This document shows, piece after piece, positions 1-6,561 of a stretch of DNA of 7,609 bases. The notes under the pieces were generated by a model. It did not search any database. It had not been told where the DNA came from and worked only from the letters and a program-made list of their open reading frames with translations. The DNA is taken from positions 1 through 7,609 of the forward strand of contig JBGTBA010000012.1 in NCBI GenBank assembly GCA_041749595.1, written 5' to 3'. The stretch comes from Aurantibrevibacter sp041749595 (lineage in GTDB: Bacteria; Bacteroidota; Bacteroidia; Flavobacteriales; Flavobacteriaceae). Both the position numbers and the translations under genes were made by a program. Numbering within the stretch: position 1 is the stretch's first letter; every line of letters starts with the position of its first letter.

Positions 1-84
1 CGGCAGGCTTCTTTTTTGGGCGCATTTGACAGGGTTTTATACTGGAAGTTACAAAAAGCCGGTCATTTACGCAAGCGTTTTTAA
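1..84 (+). CDS. Possible 3' end of an upstream gene (partial, unidentified)
   Basis: Frame 1 is open from the first base and ends at a TAA at 82-84, giving 27 residues that end in a basic tail (KAGHLRKRF). The composition is compatible with the C-terminus of a real protein. A second plus frame is also open to a TAA at about 93, so the choice of frame is a judgement made on residue composition alone. I recognise no family. A short minus-strand frame starting MRPKKKPA and running off the left edge is an alternative. Confidence 0.28.
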   Translation, partial: RQASFLGAFDRVLYWKLQKAGHLRKRF

Positions 85-97
85 TGATGTTTAAATT

Positions 98-125
98 ATA
101 AAACATTAATATTCAAATGTTTATA
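98..125. repeat. AT-rich inverted repeat (possible weak terminator)
   Basis: AAACATT at 101-107 is complementary to AATGTTT at 116-122 with an 8-nt loop. The pairing extends into flanking TATA on both sides if one A is bulged. It lies shortly after the possible gene end at 84 and before the minus-strand small frame ending at 174, so it could serve either. The stem has only one G-C pair and no clean T tract follows, so a terminator role is weak. Confidence 0.25.
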
Positions 126-173
126 TCGTTTCTAAGGCTCGACTATTTATGTAATTATTGCAGGTTTATTTTT

Positions 174-266
174 TTATCTTCCGAAAGTGTATGGTTTATT
201 TGTTTTGCCGTTGATATGGTAGTGTCCATTCCCTTCTAAAATATCAAGGGCACGTTCCATTAGCAT
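174..266 (-). CDS. Candidate small protein or 3' gene fragment
   Basis: The minus strand has an open frame ending at a TAA at 174-176. From the ATG at 264-266 it gives 30 residues, with an amphipathic helix-like start (MLMERALDILEGNG) followed by HYHINGKTNKPYTFGR. The frame stays open upstream to a stop at 345-347. The residues before the ATG also look natural (NTERIPLQDNPNIVT), so a TTG at 327-329 (51 residues) is a second possible start. That start would coincide with the antiporter ATG on the opposite strand. I recognise no family. It could be a small gene divergent from the antiporter, or the leftover 3' end of a longer gene. There is no supporting ribosome-binding site, so existence as a gene is uncertain. 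Confidence 0.35.
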   Translation of the reverse strand: MLMERALDILEGNGHYHINGKTNKPYTFGR

Positions 267-328
267 CGTTACAATATTTGGATTATCCTGAAGAGGAATC
301 CTTTCAGTATTTATCAAAAATTCAAACA

Positions 329-1267
329 ATGCAAGATTTTCTTTTTATAATCCTTGGTTTATTTCTTTTGATCCTTGGGGGCACTTGGCTTTTAAAAGCA
401 GCGGTGTCATTATCATTATCCTTGAATATTCCAAAAATCGTAATAGGGATGACCGTGGTTTCCTTTGCTACCTCTGCCCCTGAGCTTATTGTTAGCGCAA
501 AAGCGGCCATCGATGGTCATCCGGATTTGGCTTTGGGCAATGTGGTTGGTTCTAATTTGGCCAACTTGGGATTGGTATTGGGCATCACCATTATTTTAGG
601 AAGCATGGATGTGCGTAAGAGTTTTTATTCCGTTGATTGGCCGGTAATGATGTTGACCTCCCTTCTCTTTTTTGGATTTATCTACTTTGACGGGGAGCTA
701 CAGCGTGCAGAGGGTATTATTATGTTGGTATGTTTGTTCCTTTTTTTGATTTTTCTACTCCGATTTCAGAAAACCGCCGTAGTTGACGAATTACCAGAGG
801 ACGATGTTCGGTTGCCCAACTATAAAACGGCTCTTTTCTTAGGTATGGGAGGTGCGGCCCTCTGGGGCGGTTCCGAGTTGCTCATTGATGGTGCCGTAGC
901 CTTGGCCACGTACTATGGGGTGAGCGAACGGATTATAGCGGTAACCCTAGTTTCCGTAGGAACCAGTATCCCGGAATTGGCGGCATCTGTTATTGCGGTA
1001 TTGAAAAAGGAAAAAGCTATTTCATTGGGGAATCTTGTAGGATCTAATATTTTTAATCTTCTGGGTGTTTTGGGCATTACAGCGATAATTACTCCTATAA
1101 CGGTTGTGGATAGGCAACTACTGGACAGTGATATTTTTTGGATGTTGGGGATTTCCTTTTTAATTCTGCCTTTGGTGTTTTTTCCAAAGGGACTTCGGTT
1201 AGGATGGTGGGATGGCTTGGTTTTACTTTCGGTGTATACGGTTTTTGTTTACTTTACCGTTAATTAA
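329..1267 (+). CDS. Calcium/sodium antiporter, CaCA family (YrbG-like)
   Basis: This is an inner-membrane cation exchanger of the Ca2+:cation antiporter superfamily, 312 residues, the usual length for bacterial YrbG-type members. The protein is almost wholly hydrophobic, with about ten membrane segments in two homologous halves split by a charged loop near residues 148-166 (ELPEDD). Both alpha-repeats are intact. The first has SFATSAPEL (about 45-53) and GNVVGSNLANLG (70-81); the second has SVGTSIPEL (about 189-197) and GNLVGSNIFNLLG (214-226). The acidic residues of the two PEL motifs and the GNxxGSN motifs form the ion-binding centre in this family. I chose the ATG at 329 over an in-frame TTG at 278, because family members begin a few residues before the first helix and the 17 extra residues are polar. 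Ion specificity cannot be read from sequence. The gene stands alone and converges on the downstream synthetase gene. Confidence 0.93.
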   Translation: MQDFLFIILGLFLLILGGTWLLKAAVSLSLSLNIPKIVIGMTVVSFATSAPELIVSAKAAIDGHPDLALGNVVGSNLANLGLVLGITIILGSMDVRKSFYSVDWPVMMLTSLLFFGFIYFDGELQRAEGIIMLVCLFLFLIFLLRFQKTAVVDELPEDDVRLPNYKTALFLGMGGAALWGGSELLIDGAVALATYYGVSERIIAVTLVSVGTSIPELAASVIAVLKKEKAISLGNLVGSNIFNLLGVLGITAIITPITVVDRQLLDSDIFWMLGISFLILPLVFFPKGLRLGWWDGLVLLSVYTVFVYFTVN

Positions 1268-1298
1268 AAAAGAGCCCAATATTTAGAGGGCTCTTTTT
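1267..1298. terminator. Bidirectional rho-independent terminator
   Basis: A perfect 11-bp stem pairs AAAAAGAGCCC (1267-1277) with GGGCTCTTTTT (1288-1298) around a 10-nt loop. Read rightward, the stem ends in T5 after the antiporter stop codon, which it overlaps by one base. Read leftward, the left arm supplies a run of six U bases (complement of A1266-1271) after the synthetase stop at 1321. It sits exactly between two convergent genes, so it probably serves both. Confidence 0.88.
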
Positions 1299-1320
1299 AA
1301 AAATAATTGGGTTTGTAAAT

Positions 1321-2337
1321 TTAAACCTTTGCTGACTTTACCGTTTTTACAATACGTCCGGCAATCTTGTAAGGATCTCCGTTAGAGGCCGGTCTTCGGT
1401 CTTCCAACCAACCTTTCCATCCGCTTTCTACAGTAGCAATCGGGATACGGATGGATGCGCCACGATCCGAAATGCCATAACTAAAATCGTGTATCGAAGC
1501 GGTTTCGTGCCTTCCGGTCAAACGCTGATCGTTGAATTCGCCATAGACGGCAATGTGTTCTTCTACCACAGGGCGGAAAGCTTCACATATTTTTTCATAG
1601 ACCGCTTTAGAACCTGCAGTTCGCAAGGTGCTGTTAGAGAAATTGGCGTGCATTCCGGAACCGTTCCAGTCCATATCCTTTCCAAGGGGTTTTGGATGGT
1701 ACTCAATATAATAACCATACTGCTCGGTTAAACGATCCAAAAGATATCGTGCCACCCAAAGCTCATCACCTGCTTTTTTAGCTCCTTTTGCAAATAATTG
1801 AAATTCCCACTGTCCACAGGCAACTTCTTGGTTTATACCTTCAAAGTTAATTCCCGCTGCAATACACAGATCGGCATGTTCTTCAACCAATTCCCTTCCA
1901 TGGGTGTTTTTTCCGCCTACCGAACAGTAATAAAGGCCTTGAGGGGCAGGGTAGCCACCCACGGGGAAACCAAGGGGTAGCTGTGTAGCGGTGTCCATTA
2001 TAAAGTATTCCTGTTCAAAACCGAACCAGAAATCATTGTCATCATCATTAATGGTAGCCCTTCCATTTGAAGGATGAGGTGTGCCATCAGCATTTAAAAC
2101 CTCTGTCATAACCAAATAGCCATTATTTCTTGCGGGATCTGGAAAAATGGCGACCGGCTTCAGCAAGCAATCGGACGAACCGCCTTCGGCCTGTCTGGTT
2201 GAGCTTCCATCAAAGGACCATATAGGGCAATCTTCCAATTTACCACCAAAGTTGTTCACTACTTTGGTCTTGCTTCGCATGTTTTGGGTTGGGAAGTAAC
2301 CGTCCAACCAAATGTATTCTAACTTTGTTTTACTCAT
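1321..2337 (-). CDS. Glutamine synthetase, class II (eukaryotic-type)
   Basis: This cytoplasmic enzyme makes glutamine from glutamate, ammonia and ATP. At 338 residues it has the length of the short class II family rather than the roughly 470 of class I. Landmarks in order are the beta-grasp N-terminal region with WSFDGSSTRQAEG (40-52), FGFEQEYF with metal-binding glutamates (105-112), GINQEVACGQWEFQ (167-180), NGSGMHANFS with the glutamate/metal-site histidine (215-224), RHETASIHDFSYG (266-278), SDRGASIRIP (280-289) and EDRRPASNGDPY (312-323). All expected active-site motifs are present. The ATG at 2335-2337 has no Shine-Dalgarno sequence, only an A-rich leader, which is normal for Bacteroidetes. 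The gene is divergent from a class III synthetase gene and shares a 212-bp upstream region with it, which suggests joint nitrogen control. glnA or glnII would be reasonable names, but naming in this phylum is inconsistent. Confidence 0.95.
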   Translation of the reverse strand: MSKTKLEYIWLDGYFPTQNMRSKTKVVNNFGGKLEDCPIWSFDGSSTRQAEGGSSDCLLKPVAIFPDPARNNGYLVMTEVLNADGTPHPSNGRATINDDDNDFWFGFEQEYFIMDTATQLPLGFPVGGYPAPQGLYYCSVGGKNTHGRELVEEHADLCIAAGINFEGINQEVACGQWEFQLFAKGAKKAGDELWVARYLLDRLTEQYGYYIEYHPKPLGKDMDWNGSGMHANFSNSTLRTAGSKAVYEKICEAFRPVVEEHIAVYGEFNDQRLTGRHETASIHDFSYGISDRGASIRIPIATVESGWKGWLEDRRPASNGDPYKIAGRIVKTVKSAKV

Positions 2338-2375
2338 AATATGGGTTGTTAATTTTTTTCGATTTTAAAAACAAA

Positions 2376-2383
2376 CAAAAATA
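2376..2383 (-). promoter_or_regulatory. Putative -7 box for the class II synthetase gene
   Basis: On the minus strand this reads TATTTTTG, an exact match to the Bacteroidetes -7 consensus TAnnTTTG. Transcription would start near 2370 and give a leader of about 33 nt. No TTG is seen at the expected -33 position, so this is a half match only. Confidence 0.35.
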
Positions 2384-2444
2384 TGTTTTTTGTTGAATAA
2401 TATGAATTTTAATAGGGGTAATTGTATGGAATTTAAAAACATTT

Positions 2445-2476
2445 TTTGTTACCCTTGTTTTTTTTAGGGTATATTG
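2445..2476 (+). promoter_or_regulatory. Possible promoter and operator for the class III synthetase gene
   Basis: TTTG at 2445-2448 and TATATTG at 2470-2476 resemble a -33/-7 pair with a spacer of 21, slightly long. The -7 part lacks one T of the consensus. Lying between and overlapping them is the inverted repeat TACCCT (2450-2455) N10 AGGGTA (2466-2471). A third GGGTA copy lies at 2416-2420. A regulator bound to this repeat would block the promoter. No regulator gene is in the window, and the base composition makes chance pairing possible. Confidence 0.3.
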
Positions 2477-2549
2477 AAAAAAAAAATATTTTTTATCGAT
2501 TAAATTATTAAATTCTTAATTTTACCGCTTAAAATTAGATCATTGAACC

Positions 2550-4736
2550 ATGTCCAGAACACGTTTTGACGCAATTGCAGAAAGCTATAAAAGAGATCGT
2601 ATAATTATTGAAGAAAAAGGGAGGCGATCGGAACTATTCGGAACAAATGTTTTTAATGACCAACGAATGCTGCAATACCTTACCAAGGATGCCTTGGAAA
2701 GTGTTAAGGGCGCCATTGTTTCCGGCTCCAAGATAGATAGGAAGATTGCCGAACAAGTGGCGGAGTCCATGAAAACCTGGGCAATCTCCATGGGGGCTAC
2801 CCATTATACGCATTGGTTCCAGCCTTTAACGGGAACTACTGCGGAAAAACATGATGCCTTTTTCGATTTATTGCCAAATGGGGCGGCTTTGGAAAAGTTT
2901 GGCGGCGGCCAGTTGGTACAGCAAGAGCCGGATGCATCCAGCTTTCCCAGTGGAGGTATCCGCAATACTTTCGAAGCAAGGGGGTATACGGCTTGGGACC
3001 CCACATCCCCAGCTTTTATTTACGGAACAACTCTCTGTATCCCTACTATTTTTGTTGCGTACACCGGTGAGGCATTGGATAATAAAGCTCCTTTACTGAG
3101 GGCGCTCAGTGCCATTGATGAAGCTGCTACATCCGTTGCTAAATATTTCGACAAAAACGTATCCAAAGTAAACGCAACCTTGGGCTGGGAACAGGAATAC
3201 TTTTTGGTGGACAAGGCTTTGGCCTATTCCCGCCCGGATATTGTGATGACCGGACGGACACTTGTGGGCCATTCCGCGGCCAAAGGACAACAATTGGACG
3301 ACCACTATTTTGGGGTCATTCCCGGCAGGGTACTTAGTTTTATGAGCGATCTGGAGAAAGAATGTACCAAGTTGGGCATCCCTGTGAAGACCAGACATAA
3401 TGAGGTAGCTCCCAATCAGTTCGAGCTGGCCCCCGTTTTTGAAGAGGCCAACTTGGCGGTGGACCACAACTCCCTGCTTATGGATGTCATGGAGAAAATT
3501 GCGGACAGACATAGTTTTAAGGTCCTTTTCCACGAAAAACCGTTCGCCGACATCAATGGTTCGGGCAAGCACAACAATTGGTCCTTGGCCACGGATACAG
3601 GGGTAAATCTGCTCAGTCCCGGTTCCACGCCCATGAAAAACCTTCAGTTTCTTACCTTTTTTATCAATACGCTCAAAGCGGTGGATACCTATGAGGAATT
3701 GTTGAGATCCTCTATTGCATCTGCCAGCAATGACCATAGATTGGGTGCCAATGAGGCCCCACCGGCCATTTTTTCCATTTTTATTGGGAAACAACTGAGC
3801 AGCGTTTTGGATGAATTGGAGGGCGTTTCCCACGGAAAACTCTCTCCTGAGGAAAAAACGGAACTGAAATTGAACGTAGTGGGCAAGATCCCGGAAATTT
3901 TACAGGACAATACGGATAGGAACCGTACTTCTCCTTTTGCTTTCACGGGAAATAAATTTGAAATGCGCGGAGTAGGATCAAAAACAAATTGCGCCAAACC
4001 CATGACGGTCCTTAACACAATTGTGGCGAAACAACTTTTAGGGTTTAAAAAGGAGGTTGATTTATTGATCGATAAGAAAAACCTTAAAAAAGATGAAGCA
4101 ATTTTCAATGTGCTCCGCGAGTATATAAAAACGTGTAAAAGAATCCGATTTGAAGGTGATGGGTATAGTGAGGATTGGGAAAAAGAGGCCAAACGGAGAA
4201 AACTAAGCAATAATAAAAATACGCCCGAAGCACTACAGGTGCTGACCTCTAAAGAAAGTCTGCTCCTTTTTAAGTCCATGAAGGTAATGAGCGAAGTAGA
4301 AGTTAAGGCCAGGCAGGAGGTGGAATTGGAGACGTATATTTTTCAGGTCCAAATTGAGGGGAGGGTGTATAATGAGCTCGTTTATAACCACATCATTCCA
4401 TCCACCATAACCTACCAGAACCAATTGATCGACAATGTCATTGGGCTAAAGGAGATTTACGGGGCGGCCCATAAAAAAATATCGGATGCACAACTCGGCA
4501 TCATAGAACAGATTGGGGAACATATTGCAGAGCTGAAGAAAAAAACGGACGCAATGACAAATGCAAGAAAAGCGGCCAACATATTAAATGACAGCCATAA
4601 AAAAGCCTTTGGCTATTGTAATAATGTAAAACCCTATTTTGAACAGATACGCTATCACTGCGACAAATTAGAGCAATTGGTGGATAATCAACTATGGCCA
4701 TTGACAAAGTATAGAGAACTTTTGCTTATAAAATAG
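2550..4736 (+). CDS. glnN: Glutamine synthetase, class III (GlnN type)
   Basis: This is the long cytoplasmic glutamine synthetase typical of Bacteroidetes and cyanobacteria, 728 residues, which is full length. It makes glutamine from glutamate, ammonia and ATP. Family landmarks are ERRSELFGTNVF-like GRRSELFGTNVF (25-36), MGATHYTHWFQPLTG (81-95), PSGGIRNTFEARGYTAWDP (133-151), the metal-binding GWEQEYFLV (212-220), RHNEVAPNQFELAP (282-295), EKPFADINGSGKHNNWSL (339-356), HRLGANEAPPAIFSIFIG (396-413) and RNRTSPFAFTGNKFEMRGVG (467-486). The last 150 residues are rich in charged helices, as in other class III enzymes. The ATG at 2550 gives the normal family N-terminus, and no alternative start is needed. 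There is no Shine-Dalgarno site. The gene is divergent from the class II gene and followed by a terminator-like hairpin, so it is probably monocistronic. No truncation or motif loss is seen. Confidence 0.96.
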   Translation: MSRTRFDAIAESYKRDRIIIEEKGRRSELFGTNVFNDQRMLQYLTKDALESVKGAIVSGSKIDRKIAEQVAESMKTWAISMGATHYTHWFQPLTGTTAEKHDAFFDLLPNGAALEKFGGGQLVQQEPDASSFPSGGIRNTFEARGYTAWDPTSPAFIYGTTLCIPTIFVAYTGEALDNKAPLLRALSAIDEAATSVAKYFDKNVSKVNATLGWEQEYFLVDKALAYSRPDIVMTGRTLVGHSAAKGQQLDDHYFGVIPGRVLSFMSDLEKECTKLGIPVKTRHNEVAPNQFELAPVFEEANLAVDHNSLLMDVMEKIADRHSFKVLFHEKPFADINGSGKHNNWSLATDTGVNLLSPGSTPMKNLQFLTFFINTLKAVDTYEELLRSSIASASNDHRLGANEAPPAIFSIFIGKQLSSVLDELEGVSHGKLSPEEKTELKLNVVGKIPEILQDNTDRNRTSPFAFTGNKFEMRGVGSKTNCAKPMTVLNTIVAKQLLGFKKEVDLLIDKKNLKKDEAIFNVLREYIKTCKRIRFEGDGYSEDWEKEAKRRKLSNNKNTPEALQVLTSKESLLLFKSMKVMSEVEVKARQEVELETYIFQVQIEGRVYNELVYNHIIPSTITYQNQLIDNVIGLKEIYGAAHKKISDAQLGIIEQIGEHIAELKKKTDAMTNARKAANILNDSHKKAFGYCNNVKPYFEQIRYHCDKLEQLVDNQLWPLTKYRELLLIK

Positions 4737-4830
4737 AGGAAAGATAGCCTGTTATTTATGTCCAATCAAAATTCCTGAGTTTAATCCGGCGAAAAGGTAA
4801 GGCTATATAACTTCATCTAAAAAACAATTT

Positions 4831-4861
4831 AAAAGCGGACAAAATGTGGGCTTTTTTTTTT
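4831..4861 (+). terminator. Probable rho-independent terminator after the class III synthetase gene
   Basis: AAAAGC (4831-4836) pairs with GCTTTT (4850-4855). An inner ACA (4839-4841) pairs with TGT (4845-4847) across a 3-nt loop, and a GG/GG internal mismatch lies between the two helices. T10 follows the C at 4851. The internal mismatch weakens the stem, so termination may be incomplete. The rest of the gap (4737-4830) shows nothing else I can identify. Confidence 0.55.
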
Positions 4862-4869
4862 GATTCGTC

Positions 4870-4877
4870 TATTTTTG
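4870..4877 (+). promoter_or_regulatory. Putative -7 box for the purM-like gene
   Basis: TATTTTTG matches the Bacteroidetes -7 consensus TAnnTTTG exactly and lies 15 nt before the chosen ATG, implying a leader of about ten bases. The -33 region would fall inside the preceding terminator hairpin, where only a poor TGTG (4845-4848) is present. The box could also be chance in a T-rich stretch. Confidence 0.38.
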
Positions 4878-4892
4878 CCACAAACGAAGGAA

Positions 4893-6071
4893 ATGGGATC
4901 AACCAACAGTGACAGATATAACCAAAGAGGGGTTTCGGCATCCAAGGAAGATGTGCATCAGGCTATCAAAAACGTATATAAAGGCCTTTTTCCGAAAGCA
5001 TTTTGCAAGATAGTACCAGATTACCTTACCAACGACCAAACCTTTTGTCTGGTAATGCACGCTGACGGGGCGGGAACAAAATCCGCCCTGGCCTATATGT
5101 ATTGGAAGGAAACCGGGGATCTGTCCGTCTGGAAAGGGATTGCCCAAGATGCGCTCATCATGAACATCGACGACCTTATCTGTGTGGGTGCTACGGACAA
5201 CATAATGCTGTCTTCAACCATCGGGCGCAATAAAAACAATATTCCCGGGGAAGTAATATCCGCAATTATAAGCGGTACGGAAGAACTTATTGCCGAATTA
5301 AGGAAATATGGGATAAACATATATTCCACCGGCGGGGAAACGGCAGATGTGGGAGATTTGGTGCGCACTATCATTGTGGATTCCACGGTAATGGCAAGGA
5401 TGAAGAGAACGGACGTAATTGACAATGCCAATATAGGTGATGGTGATGTTATTGTGGGACTGGCCTCATATGGACAAGCTACCTACGAAGAGGGATATAA
5501 TGGGGGCATGGGCAGCAATGGCCTCACTTCCGCAAGGCATGATGTTTTTTCAAAATACCTTGCCCATAAATATCCTGAAAGTTATGATGCTTCCGTACCA
5601 GACGAACTGGTATATGTCGGGAATAAAAAATTAACAGATCCCATCCCCAATGTCCCACTGAACGCAGGAAAGCTTGTTTTGTCCCCCACAAGGACCTATG
5701 CGCCTGTTATAAAGAAAGTGTTGGAGAAATATGGCGCAAGTGAAATACACGGAATGGTGCACTGTAGTGGCGGAGCACAGACAAAGATCCTTCATTTTGT
5801 AGAGGGTCTCCATATCATCAAGGACAATTTATTTCCTGTACCCCCTTTGTTCAGGCTAATCCAGGAACAATCCGGAACGGATTGGAAGGAAATGTACCAG
5901 GTGTTCAACTGTGGCCATCGAATGGAACTTTATGTAAAAAGTTCCATTGCTCAAGATATCGCCGCCATTTCCCAAGAATATGGTGTAGAAGCTAGGGTAG
6001 TGGGGAGAGTGGAGGCAAGCAACTCTAAAAAGCTCACAATTATCAGTGAGTTTGGTACCTTTGGATATTGA
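4893..6071 (+). CDS. PurM-like protein (AIR synthase family, Bacteroidetes type)
   Basis: This cytoplasmic protein of the PurM/AIR-synthase superfamily probably carries out the ATP-dependent cyclisation of formylglycinamidine ribotide to aminoimidazole ribotide in purine synthesis. At 392 residues it is longer than the roughly 345 of E. coli PurM. Superfamily signatures appear in diverged form: HADGAGTKSALAY (56-68) in place of DGVGTK, MNIDDLICVGA (90-100) in place of the MCVNDL segment, STGGETADVGDL (135-146), a glycine-rich SYGQATYEEGYNGGMGSNG (172-190), HCSGGAQTKILHF (290-302) in place of HITGGG, and VFNCGHRMELYV (337-348). The ATG at 4893 follows GAAGGAA and gives the usual MxxxxxDRYxQRGVSA N-terminus. 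A TTG at 4860 in the same frame lies in the T tract and is rejected. Family membership is secure; true PurM activity rather than a related AIR-synthase-like reaction is inferred. Confidence 0.85.
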   Translation: MGSTNSDRYNQRGVSASKEDVHQAIKNVYKGLFPKAFCKIVPDYLTNDQTFCLVMHADGAGTKSALAYMYWKETGDLSVWKGIAQDALIMNIDDLICVGATDNIMLSSTIGRNKNNIPGEVISAIISGTEELIAELRKYGINIYSTGGETADVGDLVRTIIVDSTVMARMKRTDVIDNANIGDGDVIVGLASYGQATYEEGYNGGMGSNGLTSARHDVFSKYLAHKYPESYDASVPDELVYVGNKKLTDPIPNVPLNAGKLVLSPTRTYAPVIKKVLEKYGASEIHGMVHCSGGAQTKILHFVEGLHIIKDNLFPVPPLFRLIQEQSGTDWKEMYQVFNCGHRMELYVKSSIAQDIAAISQEYGVEARVVGRVEASNSKKLTIISEFGTFGY

Positions 6072-6120
6072 GATATACGAATACCCCATTTCTTACGTTG
6101 TCTTATATAAATAACCTGCT

Positions 6121-6561
6121 ATGCAAAGAAAAGAATTTTTAAGAAGTTTAGGTGCCGGTGCTGCTTTTGCCCTTACCTTTCCCTGTTTAAACGGCTGCTC
6201 CAAGGATGCTGAAAACGGGGAAATAAGAACGGTACCGACAGGTGTGGATTTTACGATCGACCTAAACTCCCCCGAAGGGGCCAAATTAAAAAATAACGGT
6301 AGCTTTATCCTAAAGGACTTTGTGGTGGTGGTTAAAAACCTGGAGGGAAATTTTATAGCTGCCAGTCAGGTGTGTAGCCATGAAGCCTATGATCAGGTTC
6401 GATTTTTAACCGCAAATGGAGGTTTTTTCCATTGTGATGTCCATGGTTCCCGATTTAGTCAATCCGGTGAGCCTTTGAATCAGGTTGACAGCAAAATCCC
6501 CAGACCCTTAAAGATGTTCCAAATAGAATTGGTGGGAGATGCCCTTAGGGTTTTTGAATAA
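6121..6561 (+). CDS. Rieske [2Fe-2S] lipoprotein
   Basis: This 146-residue envelope protein should carry a Rieske iron-sulfur cluster and transfer electrons. The N-terminus has a basic start (MQRKEFLRSLG), a hydrophobic stretch and a lipobox LNGC, with lipidation expected on Cys26. The RK pair followed by EFL resembles a relaxed twin-arginine signal. Cluster ligands are present as CSH (85-87) and CDVH followed by GSRF (105-111). The two additional cysteines that form the disulfide in bc1-type Rieske proteins are absent: Ala89 and Val107 stand in the usual places. This points to a lower-potential, ferredoxin-like cluster. The C-terminus (PRPLKMFQIELVGDALRV) is the normal family ending. The residues after Cys26 are S-K-D-A-E. 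The gene begins 49 bp after the purM-like gene and is followed with no gap by a thioredoxin remnant and apbE, so it probably supplies an extracytoplasmic redox pathway. Its electron partners are unknown. Confidence 0.88.
   Translation: MQRKEFLRSLGAGAAFALTFPCLNGCSKDAENGEIRTVPTGVDFTIDLNSPEGAKLKNNGSFILKDFVVVVKNLEGNFIAASQVCSHEAYDQVRFLTANGGFFHCDVHGSRFSQSGEPLNQVDSKIPRPLKMFQIELVGDALRVFE

Noticed and set aside
278..328. Extension of the antiporter to a TTG start at 278
   Set aside because: The 17 extra residues are polar and unlike family N-termini. The ATG at 329 places the first membrane helix where the family has it.
2338..2549. Riboswitch or small RNA in the intergenic region between the synthetase genes
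   Set aside because: The sequence is extremely AT-rich with no extended stems beyond one 6-bp inverted repeat, so no RNA structure can be supported.
3093..3833. Minus-strand open frame of 246 codons inside the class III synthetase gene
   Set aside because: It is fully antisense to a gene with intact motifs throughout and has no recognisable protein features, so it is a coding shadow.
3689..4279. Minus-strand open frame of 196 codons inside the class III synthetase gene
   Set aside because: It is serine- and leucine-rich with no family features and lies antisense to conserved coding sequence, so it is a shadow frame.
4860..4892. Extension of the purM-like gene to a TTG at 4860
   Set aside because: The TTG lies in the terminator T tract, and the ATG at 4893 has GAAGG in front of it and gives the usual family N-terminus.
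6121..6198. Definite twin-arginine signal on the Rieske lipoprotein
   Set aside because: The motif is RK, not RR, and lacks the full S-R-R-x-F-L-K pattern. A lipoprotein signal is clear, but the export route is not.
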